In this document: piece after piece, positions 42,581 to 51,044 of the stretch
Position numbering within the stretch: the stretch's first letter is position 1
Layout: every line of letters begins with the position of its first letter
Assembly (NCBI GenBank): GCA_963790325.1
Contig: CAWBNY010000002.1
Span: 124,001 to 188,000, forward strand
Origin: JAXDMK01 sp963790325
Lineage (GTDB): Bacteria; Actinomycetota; Acidimicrobiia; Acidimicrobiales; AC-14
Reading direction: 5' to 3'
Length of the DNA stretch: 64,000 nucleotides
Translations under genes and position numbers: made by a program
The notes under the pieces: generated by a model
What the model saw: only the letters and a program-made list of their open reading frames with translations
The model's database searches: none
What the model was told of the DNA's origin: nothing

Positions 42581-44326
42581 CTACGGCCGGTCGACCTCCG
42601 GGGGAGCGGGCCCCGAGACCCGGGTGTGCACCTCGGCGTGGGCCCGCCGGTGGTGGGCGACGTTGGCGTCCCGGTCGGTGGGGACGACGATCACCCGCAC
42701 GCCGCCGGCCTCGACCGCGGCCGCCACCGCCGGGGCCAGGGCGGACGCCCGGTCGATCCGCTCCCCAGGGATGCCGTGCACCGCGCCCAGGGCGAGCAGG
42801 TCGAGGTGGTGGGGCGTTCCCCACAGGGTCTCGAACCGCGTCGCCGGCAAAGACGCCTGGGGCAGGAAGGAGAAGATGCCGCCGCCCCTGTTGTCGACCA
42901 CCACCAAGGTCGCGTCGAGGCGGCGGCGGGACGCCTCCAGCAGGCCCCCGCCGTCGTGGAGGAACGTGAGGTCGCCGCACAACGCCACCACCGGCCCGCC
43001 GCCGGCCGCGGCCACGCCGAGGACGGTGGACACGAAGCCGTCGATGCCGTTGACGCCCCGGTTGGCGTGGAACCGCACCCCCCGCCGGGGCCGGGCGAAG
43101 GCCTCCACGTCGCGGACGGGCATGCTCGACCCGACCACCAACGACGAGCCGGCGGGCAGGCATCCGACGAGGTCGCGGGCGGTGCGGGCCTCGGACGGGG
43201 CGTCGTCGGCATCGAGCCACCCGTCGATGGCCGACCGGGCGGTGGCCTCCAGGGCGAGCCACTCGGCCAACCACGGCGACCGTCCGGGGGGGCCGTAGGC
43301 CTCCAGCCGTTCGGTGAGGGCGGCCAGCAGCACCGCCGGGTCGGCCACCACCCGCTCTGCCGCCGCCCGGTGGGGGTCGAGCCAGGCCCGGTCGGGGTCG
43401 ACCAGCACCCGGGGGACGCCGGCGTCGAGCCAGCCGGTGGCGACCTTGCCGGTCAAGGCCGCGCCCACGTGCAGCACCAGGTCGGGTCGCAGGCCGTCGG
43501 CCACCGCCGGCACCCGCAGGAGGGCGTCGTAGGTCGAGATCGCGTGGGGCCCGCTGCGAAGGCCCGAGATGGGATCGGCCAGCACCGGCCAGGCGGCGGC
43601 GGAGGCGAACCGGTCGACGACCTCCGGAGCCACGCCCGCCCCCCAGCCGGCGACCACCAGACCCCGGGGCGCGGCCGCCATCCGAGCGGCCAGCCCGTCG
43701 ACCTCGTCGGCGTGGGGCGCGGCCCCACCCACCGAGGTGGCCACCCACGGTCGCCCTCCGCTCCGGCCCTCGTCGACCTCCACGTCCCCCGCCGGCACCA
43801 ACGGCTCCCGGAAGGCGAGGTTGAGGTGGACGGGGCCGGCGGGAGGGCCGGACGCGTCGGCCACCGACCGGGCCGCCACCGACCGCCAGTAGGCGGGGTC
43901 GGACACCTCGGCCACCCCGACCTCGCAGAACCACCGCACCGACCCCCCGAAGAGCTTGATCTGGTCGGTGGCCTGGCCGGCGCCGGTGTCACGCAGCTCG
44001 GGCGGGCGGTCGGCGGTGACCACCACCAGCGGGACCCGCCCGTGCCACGCCTCCAGCACCGCCGGGTGGAAGTTGGCCGCGGCCGTGCCCGACGTGCACA
44101 GAACCACCGCCGGCCGGCCCGTGGCCCGGGCCCCGCCGAGGGCGAAGAAGGCGGCCGACCGCTCGTCGAGGAAGACCTCCAGCCGGATGCGGGGATCGGC
44201 GGCGAGGGCGAGGGCGAGGGGCGTCGAGCGCGACCCGGGGGCCACCGCGGCCAGCGAGACGCCGCCCCGGGCCCACTCGTCGACCAGGGTGGCGGCGAAC
44301 GTGGCCTGTGGTCGGTCGTCGCTCAT
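42581..44326 (-). CDS. menD: SEPHCHC synthase
   Basis: A 581-residue thiamine-diphosphate enzyme joining isochorismate and 2-oxoglutarate. Family marks: VSLAAVAPGSRSTPLALAL, DERSAAFFALGGARATGRP, CTSGTAAANFHPAVLEAWH, TDQIKLFGGSVRWF, and the cofactor pocket ALCGDLTFLHDGGGLL with HANRGVNGIDG before it. Its ATG at 44326 is only 14 bases from the divergent menH ATG. Confidence 0.95.
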   Translation of the reverse strand: MSDDRPQATFAATLVDEWARGGVSLAAVAPGSRSTPLALALAADPRIRLEVFLDERSAAFFALGGARATGRPAVVLCTSGTAAANFHPAVLEAWHGRVPLVVVTADRPPELRDTGAGQATDQIKLFGGSVRWFCEVGVAEVSDPAYWRSVAARSVADASGPPAGPVHLNLAFREPLVPAGDVEVDEGRSGGRPWVATSVGGAAPHADEVDGLAARMAAAPRGLVVAGWGAGVAPEVVDRFASAAAWPVLADPISGLRSGPHAISTYDALLRVPAVADGLRPDLVLHVGAALTGKVATGWLDAGVPRVLVDPDRAWLDPHRAAAERVVADPAVLLAALTERLEAYGPPGRSPWLAEWLALEATARSAIDGWLDADDAPSEARTARDLVGCLPAGSSLVVGSSMPVRDVEAFARPRRGVRFHANRGVNGIDGFVSTVLGVAAAGGGPVVALCGDLTFLHDGGGLLEASRRRLDATLVVVDNRGGGIFSFLPQASLPATRFETLWGTPHHLDLLALGAVHGIPGERIDRASALAPAVAAAVEAGGVRVIVVPTDRDANVAHHRRAHAEVHTRVSGPAPPEVDRP

Positions 44327-44340
44327 GGGATCATCGACGC

Positions 44341-45225
44341 ATGCTCTCCGGGACGGTCGAGGGCAGCGGGCCCCGCCTCACCCTGGTCCACGGCTTCACC
44401 CAGACGGGCCGGTCGTGGGGCGAGGTGGCCCGCCTGTTCGCCACCGGCTTCGAGGTGGTGCGCGTCGACCTGCCCGGCCACGGCGGCTCGTCGGACCGGC
44501 GCATGAGCTTCGAGAACACCGCCTCGGCCATCGGTGACGTGGGCGGTAGGTGCGTCTACGTCGGCTACTCGATGGGGGCCCGCCTGTGCCTGCGGCTGGC
44601 CCTCGACCGGCCCGAGCTGGTCCGGGCGTTGGTGCTGGTCGGCGGTTCGCCGGGGCTGGCGACGGCCGGCGAGCGCACCACCCGGATGCAAGCCGACGAG
44701 CAGCTGGCCGACGACATCGAGCGGGTGGGCACGGCCGCCTTTCTGCGGCGGTGGCTGGGCCAGCGCATGTTCGCCACCCTCACCCCCACCGACGACGACC
44801 TGGCCGGGCGGCGGGCCAACTCGCCGGAAGGGCTGGCGGCGGCGCTGCGGGCGATGGGCGTCGGCGCCCAGGAGCCGCTGTGGGCGCGGCTGGCCGAGCT
44901 GGACATGCCGGTGCTGCTGGTGGCGGGGGAGCTGGACGCCAAGTTCACGGTGGCCGGCGAGCGGATGGCGGCCGCCATCGGTCCCAACGCCCGGGCTGTC
45001 ATCCTGCCCGGTTGCGGCCACGCCGCTCACCTGGAGCAGCCCGAGGCGTTCTGCCGGCTGGTGTGGACGGCCCTGGCGCCGAGGGCCGCTCATACCGAGA
45101 ACCGGGCCAGCAGGTCGGGGTCGGGCGCCACCCGCCGCACGGGCAGCCAGCCGTCGACCGGGACGAGGGGGTCGGCCACCACGTCGGCCCCGAAGAGCAC
45201 GCCGCTGCCCAGGCCGCAGGCGTAG
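44341..45225 (+). CDS. menH: SHCHC synthase (alpha/beta hydrolase)
   Basis: A 294-residue alpha/beta hydrolase: LVHGFTQTGRSWGEV, the nucleophile elbow VGYSMGARL (Ser), DLPGHGGSS, and the acid/base VAGELDAKF and CGHAAHLEQP. It removes pyruvate in menaquinone synthesis. Homology ends near residue 250 (FCRLVWTALAP); the last 45 or so residues (AAHTENRASRSGSG...) run antisense to the 3' end of menC, because no stop occurs earlier. Either the tail is translated or a stop was lost. Confidence 0.9.
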   Translation: MLSGTVEGSGPRLTLVHGFTQTGRSWGEVARLFATGFEVVRVDLPGHGGSSDRRMSFENTASAIGDVGGRCVYVGYSMGARLCLRLALDRPELVRALVLVGGSPGLATAGERTTRMQADEQLADDIERVGTAAFLRRWLGQRMFATLTPTDDDLAGRRANSPEGLAAALRAMGVGAQEPLWARLAELDMPVLLVAGELDAKFTVAGERMAAAIGPNARAVILPGCGHAAHLEQPEAFCRLVWTALAPRAAHTENRASRSGSGATRRTGSQPSTGTRGSATTSAPKSTPLPRPQA

Positions 45226-45935
45226 GGAAGCTCGGGGAGGGCGGCGGCCAGGGCGAGTCCTGCGGCCAGCCCCACCGACGACTCGAACATGGAGGACACC
45301 AGGGCGGGCAGCTCGGCCGCCTCGGCCACGGCCAGGGCCGCCGCCACCCCCCCGAGGGGCTGGACCTTGAGGACGAGGACGTCGGCCGCCTCCAGCCGGC
45401 GCAGGCGGCGGGCGTCGTCGACCGACCGCACGCACTCGTCGGCCGCGATGGCGACATCGGTGCGGCGGCGGACGGTGGCCAGGTCCTCCATCGACGCCAC
45501 CGGTTGCTCCACCAGCTCGAGGTCGTAGGCGGCGAGGCGGGCGACCGTCGCCAACGCGGTGTCGACGTCCCACGCCCCGTTGGCGTCGACCCGGATGGCG
45601 CCGTGGGGGCCGATGGCGGCGCGCACCGCCGCCACCCGGTCGACGTCGCCCGGGTCGCCCACCTTCACCTTCACCGTCCGGGCGCCGGCGGCCAGGGCGG
45701 CGGCCTCGTCGGGGGCGACGGCGGGGACGATGGCGTTGACCGGGACCGTGGTGCGCACCGGCGGCGGCCACCCCCCGCCCGCCGCCTCCTCCGCCGCCGC
45801 CCGGGCCCGGGCCGGGTCGCACGGGTAGCCGGGGAGAGGCGAGATCTCCCCCCATCCCGACGGTCCCTCGACCAGGACGACCTCCCGGTAGCGCAGCCCG
45901 CCGAGCGACGTCCGCAGGGGGAGGCGGACGGTCAC
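45090..45935 (-). CDS. menC: o-Succinylbenzoate synthase
   Basis: A 281-residue enolase-superfamily enzyme that dehydrates SHCHC. It has the catalytic KxK in TVKVKVGDP, metal ligands in RVDANGAWD, LELVEQPV and AADECVRS, and the second Lys in VLVLKVQPLGGV. The GTG at 45935 overlaps the end of menA (GTGA). Its last 136 bases are also inside the extended menH frame on the other strand. Confidence 0.93.
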   Translation of the reverse strand: MTVRLPLRTSLGGLRYREVVLVEGPSGWGEISPLPGYPCDPARARAAAEEAAGGGWPPPVRTTVPVNAIVPAVAPDEAAALAAGARTVKVKVGDPGDVDRVAAVRAAIGPHGAIRVDANGAWDVDTALATVARLAAYDLELVEQPVASMEDLATVRRRTDVAIAADECVRSVDDARRLRRLEAADVLVLKVQPLGGVAAALAVAEAAELPALVSSMFESSVGLAAGLALAAALPELPYACGLGSGVLFGADVVADPLVPVDGWLPVRRVAPDPDLLARFSV

Positions 45936-46798
45936 GTCCACGAGATCCCGCCGGCCAGGAGGACGGAGAGCACGAGTTGGAGGCGGGCGGTGGCCACCAG
46001 GGCCCCGACCAGGACCGGCGCCGGCGCGCCCACCGCCGCCGCCCGCAGCGGGGCCACCCCGAAGGGCGCGGCCACCAGCGCCAGCAGCGCCCACGGGGCT
46101 TCCACGGCGACCACCGCCACCATCCCGAACGACCCCACCACCGCCGCCCGGTACAGCCGCACGGTCCGGGCCGCGCCGATCCGCACCGCCAGGGTCCGCT
46201 TGCCGGTGGCCTGGTCGCTCTCCAGGTCCCGCAGGTTGTTGACCAGGAGGATGGCGCAGGCCAGCAGTCCCACCGGCACCGACGCCGCCACCGCCAGCCA
46301 CGGCACCCGTTCGAGGTGGACGTAGGCCGACCCGCACGTGGCCACCAGTCCGAAGAAGACGAAGACCATCACCTCGCCCATGCCCGCCGAGGCGTAGGGC
46401 TTGGGACCTCCGCTGTAGAGGGCGGCGGCCGCGATGGACGCCGCCCCCAGCGCCAGCATCCACGGGTTGACCGCCACCGCCAGGGCCGCCCCGGCCGCCC
46501 CGGCCACGCCCAGCGCCAGGAACGCGGCCCGCTTCACCGCCGCCGGCGCCTTCAGGCCCGACGCCGTCAGCCGCACCGGCCCCCGCCGGTCCTTGTCGAC
46601 TCCCCGGACGCCGTCGGAGTAGTCGTTGGCGTAGTTCACCCCCACCTGCAGGGCCACCGCCACCAGCAGGCACAGCCCGGCCCGGTACCAGACCACGTCG
46701 CCGTATCGGGAGGCCACCGCGGTCCCCACCAGCACCGGCGCCACCGACGCCCCCAGGGTCCGCGGCCGCGCCCCCTGGTACCAGAGGGCGAGTGTCAT
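45932..46798 (-). CDS. menA: 1,4-Dihydroxy-2-naphthoate polyprenyltransferase
   Basis: A 288-residue UbiA-family membrane enzyme with about nine helices. The two Asp-rich substrate loops are NYANDYSDGVRGVDKD and NNLRDLESDQATGKRTLAVR. It attaches the isoprenoid tail (from the MEP pathway genes later in the window) to DHNA. It is coupled to menC and lies 70 bases after menB, with copy C of the palindromic element between. Confidence 0.94.
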   Translation of the reverse strand: MTLALWYQGARPRTLGASVAPVLVGTAVASRYGDVVWYRAGLCLLVAVALQVGVNYANDYSDGVRGVDKDRRGPVRLTASGLKAPAAVKRAAFLALGVAGAAGAALAVAVNPWMLALGAASIAAAALYSGGPKPYASAGMGEVMVFVFFGLVATCGSAYVHLERVPWLAVAASVPVGLLACAILLVNNLRDLESDQATGKRTLAVRIGAARTVRLYRAAVVGSFGMVAVVAVEAPWALLALVAAPFGVAPLRAAAVGAPAPVLVGALVATARLQLVLSVLLAGGISWT

Positions 46799-46813
46799 CG
46801 GCGTCGCCCCTGC

Positions 46814-46863
46814 GAACCGGTGACGGATCGCGGGCCCAGGGCCACAGAACTCGTCACCGGTTC
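46814..46863. repeat. 50-base palindromic element, copy C
   Basis: Arms GAACCGGTGACG (46814-46825) and CGTCACCGGTTC (46852-46863) are perfect; the 26-base middle begins GATC and holds GGCCC-A-GGGCC, then ACAGAACT. It lies between menB and menA, both on the minus strand, so here it is not at a convergent junction and may attenuate or process the message. Confidence 0.8.
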
Positions 46864-46868
46864 GAGGG

Positions 46869-47729
46869 TCAGGGGCGCTTGGGGAAGCGGCCGAAGTCGG
46901 GCGAACGCTTCTGGACGTAGGCGTCGCGGCCTTCCTGCGCCTCCTCCGACAGGTAGTAGAGGAGGGTGGCGTCGCCGGCCAGCTGCTGGACGCCGGCCAG
47001 GCCGTCGGTGTCGGCCGCGAACCCGGCCTTGAGCAGGCGCAGGGAGAGCGGGCTGTGGCGGAGGATCTTGCGGCACCAGGCGACGGTCTCGTCCTCCAGC
47101 CGGTCGAGGGGGACGACGGTGTTGACCAGGCCCATGTCGAGGGCGGCAGCGGCGTCGTACTGCTCGCACAGGAACCAGATCTCCTTGGCCTTCTTCTGGC
47201 CCACGATGCGGGCCAGCAGACCGGATCCGTAGCCGCCGTCGAACGAGCCCACCCGGGGCCCGGTCTGGCCGAAGCGGGCGTTGTCGGCGGCGATGGTGAG
47301 GTCGCACACCAGGTGGAGGACGTGGCCCCCGCCGATGGCGTAGCCGGCGACCATGGCGATCACCGGCTTGGGCAGGCGCCGGATCTGGATCTGGAGGTCG
47401 AGGACGTTGAGCCGGCCGATGCCGTGGGCGTCGACGTAGCCGTCGTCGCCCCGCACCTTCTGGTCGCCGCCGGAGCAGAACGCCAGCGGACCCTCGCCCG
47501 TCAGCACGATCACGCCCACCGTCGGGTCGTCGCGGGCCAGGTCGAAGGCCTTGATCATCTCGACCACGGTCAGGGGCCGGAAGGCGTTGCGCACCTCGGG
47601 CCGGTTGATCGTGATCTTGGCCACGCACCCGCCGCCGGGACCGACCTCCGCCACCTCGTACCGGATGTCGGTCCACTCGCCTCGGGCCTGCCAGGAAACG
47701 GAGGGGTCGGGCACCGGGTTGTCGTCCAC
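46869..47729 (-). CDS. menB: 1,4-Dihydroxy-2-naphthoyl-CoA synthase
   Basis: A 286-residue crotonase-fold enzyme that closes the second ring. Marks: TDIRYEVAEVGPGG, KITINRPEVRNAFRP, LTGEGPLAFCSGGDQKVRG (oxyanion hole), YAIGGGHVLHLVCDLTIAADNARFGQTGPRVGSFDGGYG and the C-terminal EEAQEGRDAYVQKRSPDF. The GTG at 47729 follows AGGAG; directly upstream is the dyad shared with the merR promoter. Divergent from rsgA. Confidence 0.94.
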   Translation of the reverse strand: MDDNPVPDPSVSWQARGEWTDIRYEVAEVGPGGGCVAKITINRPEVRNAFRPLTVVEMIKAFDLARDDPTVGVIVLTGEGPLAFCSGGDQKVRGDDGYVDAHGIGRLNVLDLQIQIRRLPKPVIAMVAGYAIGGGHVLHLVCDLTIAADNARFGQTGPRVGSFDGGYGSGLLARIVGQKKAKEIWFLCEQYDAAAALDMGLVNTVVPLDRLEDETVAWCRKILRHSPLSLRLLKAGFAADTDGLAGVQQLAGDATLLYYLSEEAQEGRDAYVQKRSPDFGRFPKRP

Positions 47730-47745
47730 GGGTGTACTTACTCCT

Positions 47746-47759
47746 AGAGCGATCACTCC
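47746..47759. promoter_or_regulatory. Dyad before menB, near-copy of the merR operator
   Basis: On the plus strand AGAGCGATCACTCC, followed by TACGAAT, matches the merR promoter GGAGCGATCGCTCC followed by TAGAAT in 12 of 14 positions plus the flank. It lies 17 bases before the menB start and in the upstream region of rsgA. Confidence 0.6.
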
Positions 47760-47818
47760 TACGAATCGAAAGGGTAGTCTGCGCGACGAGTCCCTACGTC
47801 GGGAGGAGAGGCACAGCC

Positions 47819-47839
47819 ATGGAGGACTCCCTCGCCTGA
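47819..47839 (+). other. Six-codon leader ORF before rsgA
   Basis: ATG GAG GAC TCC CTC GCC TGA (MEDSLA), with a strong GGGAGGAG ten bases upstream. The rsgA reading frame is different here. It may be a translated leader whose translation affects the start of rsgA further on. Confidence 0.35.
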
Positions 47840-47892
47840 GAGCGGCCATCGCCGCCCAGCCCCCCGTGCCGTCCGACCAGGGAGCTCGTCCC

Positions 47893-48918
47893 GTGCCGCC
47901 TGACCCGTCCTTCGACCCGCTCGTCCCCTTCGGATGGGACGACCGGGTCGCCGCCCTCTACTCCTCGACCGACCCCGATCCCTCGGCCGGGCACCGGCCG
48001 GGCCGGGTGGTCCGGGTCGACTACGACCGCTGCCTGGTCGCCACCATCGGCCCCGACAGCCCCGTCCACGCCATCGCCCGCCCCCTGCCCGCCACCGGCG
48101 ACTGGGTCCGCCTCCGCCGGCCGGACGACACCGTCGACCTCGTGCTCCCCCGGTGGTCGGCCCTGACCCGGGCGGACCAGGTCATGGCGGCCAACGTCGA
48201 CGTGGTGCTGGTGGTGGCCGCCCTCGACCGGGACCTCAACCTCAACCGCATCGAGCGGGAGCTGGTCATGGCGTGGGACAGCGGGGCCCAGCCGGTGGTC
48301 GTGCTCACCAAGGCCGACTGCCTCGACGACCCCAAGGAGGCGGTGGTGGCGGTCGAGGCGCGGGCCGGCGGGGTCGACGTCGTCCTCACCAGCAGCGCCG
48401 ACGGCTCGGGGGTCGACGAGGTGGCGGCCCACCTCCGGCCCCACCGCACCGCCGTCCTCCTCGGACCCTCGGGCTCGGGCAAGTCCACCCTGGCCAACCG
48501 GCTGCTCGACGAGGACCGCTTCGCCACCCGCGAGGTCCGCACCGCCGACCACAAGGGCAGGCACACCACCACCGCCCGCCATCTGGTGGTCGTCCCCCGG
48601 GGCGGGGTGCTCGTCGACACCCCCGGCGTGCGGTCGTTGACCCTGGCCGGGGTGGAGGAGGGCCTGGCCGCCGCCTTCGCCGACGTCGGCGACCTGGCCG
48701 AGGACTGCAAGTTCCGGGACTGCCGCCACGACGGCGAGCCCGGGTGCGCGGTGGCGGCCGCGGTCGACGCCGGCCTCCTCGACGGGGACCGGGTGGCCAA
48801 CTACCGCAAGATCGAGCGCGACCTGGCCCGCCAGTCGGCCACCGCCCTCGAACGGGCGGAGGAGGCCCGCAAGTGGAAGATCATCCACAAGTCGATGCGC
48901 CAGCTCGACAAGCCGTAG
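47893..48918 (+). CDS. rsgA: Ribosome small-subunit-dependent GTPase RsgA
   Basis: A 341-residue circularly permuted GTPase. An OB-like N-domain (VVRVDYDRCLVATI...GDWVRL) is followed by motifs in the order G4 (VVLTKADC), G1 (LLGPSGSGKSTLANRL) and G3 (VLVDTPGVRSL), then the C-terminal zinc site CKFRDCRHDGEPGCAV. It acts late in 30S maturation. Start uncertain: GTG 47893 is used; another GTG at 47866 is in frame. A conspicuous Shine-Dalgarno sequence upstream serves a short leader ORF instead. Confidence 0.9.
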   Translation: MPPDPSFDPLVPFGWDDRVAALYSSTDPDPSAGHRPGRVVRVDYDRCLVATIGPDSPVHAIARPLPATGDWVRLRRPDDTVDLVLPRWSALTRADQVMAANVDVVLVVAALDRDLNLNRIERELVMAWDSGAQPVVVLTKADCLDDPKEAVVAVEARAGGVDVVLTSSADGSGVDEVAAHLRPHRTAVLLGPSGSGKSTLANRLLDEDRFATREVRTADHKGRHTTTARHLVVVPRGGVLVDTPGVRSLTLAGVEEGLAAAFADVGDLAEDCKFRDCRHDGEPGCAVAAAVDAGLLDGDRVANYRKIERDLARQSATALERAEEARKWKIIHKSMRQLDKP

Positions 48919-48999
48919 CGGCTCCCCGCACGCATCGCCGGGGGGGCGGGACGTGATCCGGCGGAGCGGACCGGTACGGCCGACCTATCGTCCTGGACC

Positions 49000-50109
49000 G
49001 TGCCTCTTGTCGTGGTCAGGCTCCCGGCCCCGGAGGCGGCCGAGGCCATCCAGCGGGCGTGGGACATGGGTCGGGGAGTCCTAGTCCTCGACCCCCGGGC
49101 GCCCGAGGCCGAGATCGCACGCACCCTCGACCGGCTCGACCCCGACGGCGAGGTCGGTCACGACGTGGCCGCGGTGGTGGTCACGTCGGGCACCACCGGC
49201 GAGCCCAAGGGGGTGGAGCTCACCTTCGGCGGGCTGCAGTCGTCGGCCCGGGCGGTGTCGGCCGCGATCGGGGTGCGCCCGGACGACCGGTGGCTGTGCT
49301 GCCTCCCCCTCCACCACGTGGGCGGGCTGTCGGTGCTGGCCCGGTCGTGGACGGTCGGCACGCCGGTGGAGGTCATCCCCCGGTTCGACGTCGAGGCGGT
49401 GGCGGCATCCGACGCCACCCTCGTCTCCCTGGTCCCCCTGATGGCCCGCCGCCTCCAGGCGGCCGGCGTCGACCTCGGGACGGAGTTCCGGCGCATCCTG
49501 GTGGGTGGCGGACCGGTCCCCGCCGACCTTCCCGGCACCCCCACCTACGGGCTGACCGAGACCTGGGGCGGGGTGGTCCACGGCGGCCGCCCGTTGGACG
49601 GCGTCGAGCTCGCCATCGGCCACGACGACGAGATCCTCGTGCGGGGGATGGTGGTGATGCGGGGCTACCGGTCGCCCACCGGCGAGGCCGACACCGCCGC
49701 CGCCTTCACCCGGGACGGCTGGCTCCGCACGGGCGACGCCGGCGCCATCGACGGCCAGGGCCGGCTGACGGTGCTCGACCGCCTCCGCGACCTGGTCAAG
49801 ACGGGCGGCGTGAGCGTGGCGCCGACCGAGGTGGAGGCCGTCCTCGTCGACCACCCGGGCGTGGCCGACGTGTGCGTGGCGGGCGGGGCCGACCCCGAAT
49901 GGGGCGAGCGGGTGGTGGCCTACGTGGTGCCGGCCGACCCGTCGGCGCCGCCCACCGTCGACGACCTGCGGGCGTTCGCCCGTGACCGGCTGTCGGCGGC
50001 CAAGCTCCCCCGGGAGGTGGTGGTGGTCGGCGAGGTCCCCCGCACCGCCACCGGCAAGCCCCTGCGGCGCCTGCTCCCGGGCACGTCCCGCTCCCCGGGA
50101 TCGAGCTGA
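49000..50109 (+). CDS. menE: o-Succinylbenzoate-CoA ligase
   Basis: A 369-residue compact AMP-forming ligase. P-loop VVVTSGTTGEPKGVELT, LPLHHVGGLSVL, YGLTETWGG, DGWLRTGDAGAIDGQGRL, KTGGVSVAPTEVE and the catalytic Lys in RTATGKPLRRL. In the men setting and by its small size it is MenE, which makes OSB-CoA for MenB. GTG start. It follows rsgA by about 80 bases. Confidence 0.92.
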   Translation: MPLVVVRLPAPEAAEAIQRAWDMGRGVLVLDPRAPEAEIARTLDRLDPDGEVGHDVAAVVVTSGTTGEPKGVELTFGGLQSSARAVSAAIGVRPDDRWLCCLPLHHVGGLSVLARSWTVGTPVEVIPRFDVEAVAASDATLVSLVPLMARRLQAAGVDLGTEFRRILVGGGPVPADLPGTPTYGLTETWGGVVHGGRPLDGVELAIGHDDEILVRGMVVMRGYRSPTGEADTAAAFTRDGWLRTGDAGAIDGQGRLTVLDRLRDLVKTGGVSVAPTEVEAVLVDHPGVADVCVAGGADPEWGERVVAYVVPADPSAPPTVDDLRAFARDRLSAAKLPREVVVVGEVPRTATGKPLRRLLPGTSRSPGSS

Positions 50110-50138
50110 CCTGCACCTGTCCTTCACGGTGGGTCCTC

Positions 50139-51044
50139 CTACAGGATGAACCCGTCGTCGCGCATGTCGGCGAACACTCCGTCGGCGGCGGCGGTGGGGA
50201 AGACCACCGAGGCGCTGCCGGCCGAGCCGGCCACGCCGGGCATGGTGACGTTGGTGACGTTGGCCGGGTCGATCGACAGGCCGAGGCGCCCGAGGCGGTA
50301 GAGCTCGGTCAGGCTGACCCCGTCGAGGGTGGTGTGGCGGAGGAGGACCGCCAGCGAGCGCAGGACGCGGGCCGGTGACGGTCCCTCGTGGCGGAGCTTG
50401 GCCAGGGCGGCCAGGATGAGGCGGCCGTGGTTGTGGGTGCGGGAGAAGTCGCCCCCTGAGATCCCCCGGTTGCGGGTGAAGGCGAGCGCCTCCTGGCCGC
50501 CGAAGTGCTGGCGGCCGGCGCCGAAGAACGCGCCCGAGTTGGAGTCGTTCATGGCCGTGGGGACGTCGACGTCGACCCCGCCCAGCTCGTCGACCATGGC
50601 CGTGAGCCCGACGAAGCCGGTGGTGATCACGTAGGGGATGTCGACGCCGACCAGCGCGCTGACCGCAGCTGCGGTGAGGGTGGGACCGCCGTAGGCGTGG
50701 GCGGCGTTGATCTTGTCGGTGCCGTGGCCGGGGATGCCGGTGTAGGTGTCCCGGGGGATGTTGAGGATGGTGGCCCGCCCGAGGCCGGGGTTCACCCCGA
50801 TCAGGTGGATGCCGTCGGCCCGGCTGATCGACTCCCCGGGACGGGCGTCGTTGCCCAGGACGAGGAGGTAGACGACCCCGACCGGGGCGGGATTGAAGTG
50901 ACCCTCGTCGATCTTGAGGATCTCGATGCCGCCGGCGCCGGAGGCGGCGGTGCCGTGGAGGACGGCGGGGCCGGCCAGGAGGCTCACCACCACCGCCAGG
51001 ACGGTCCGCAGGCGGGTCGGGCGGCGGCTCATGGGGCGGGTCAT
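50139..51044 (-). CDS. LytR-CpsA-Psr family protein
   Basis: A 301-residue LCP protein with an N-terminal membrane anchor (LRTVLAVVVSLLAGPAVLHG) and extracytoplasmic LCP domain: LLVLGNDARPGESISRADGIHLIGVNP, ILNIPRDTYTGIPGHGTDKINAAHAYGG, with the catalytic Arg/Asp residues and EALAFTRNRGISGGDF. Such enzymes attach glycopolymers to peptidoglycan. The start overlaps the upstream lipoprotein gene (ATGA). Confidence 0.9.
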   Translation of the reverse strand: MTRPMSRRPTRLRTVLAVVVSLLAGPAVLHGTAASGAGGIEILKIDEGHFNPAPVGVVYLLVLGNDARPGESISRADGIHLIGVNPGLGRATILNIPRDTYTGIPGHGTDKINAAHAYGGPTLTAAAVSALVGVDIPYVITTGFVGLTAMVDELGGVDVDVPTAMNDSNSGAFFGAGRQHFGGQEALAFTRNRGISGGDFSRTHNHGRLILAALAKLRHEGPSPARVLRSLAVLLRHTTLDGVSLTELYRLGRLGLSIDPANVTNVTMPGVAGSAGSASVVFPTAAADGVFADMRDDGFIL

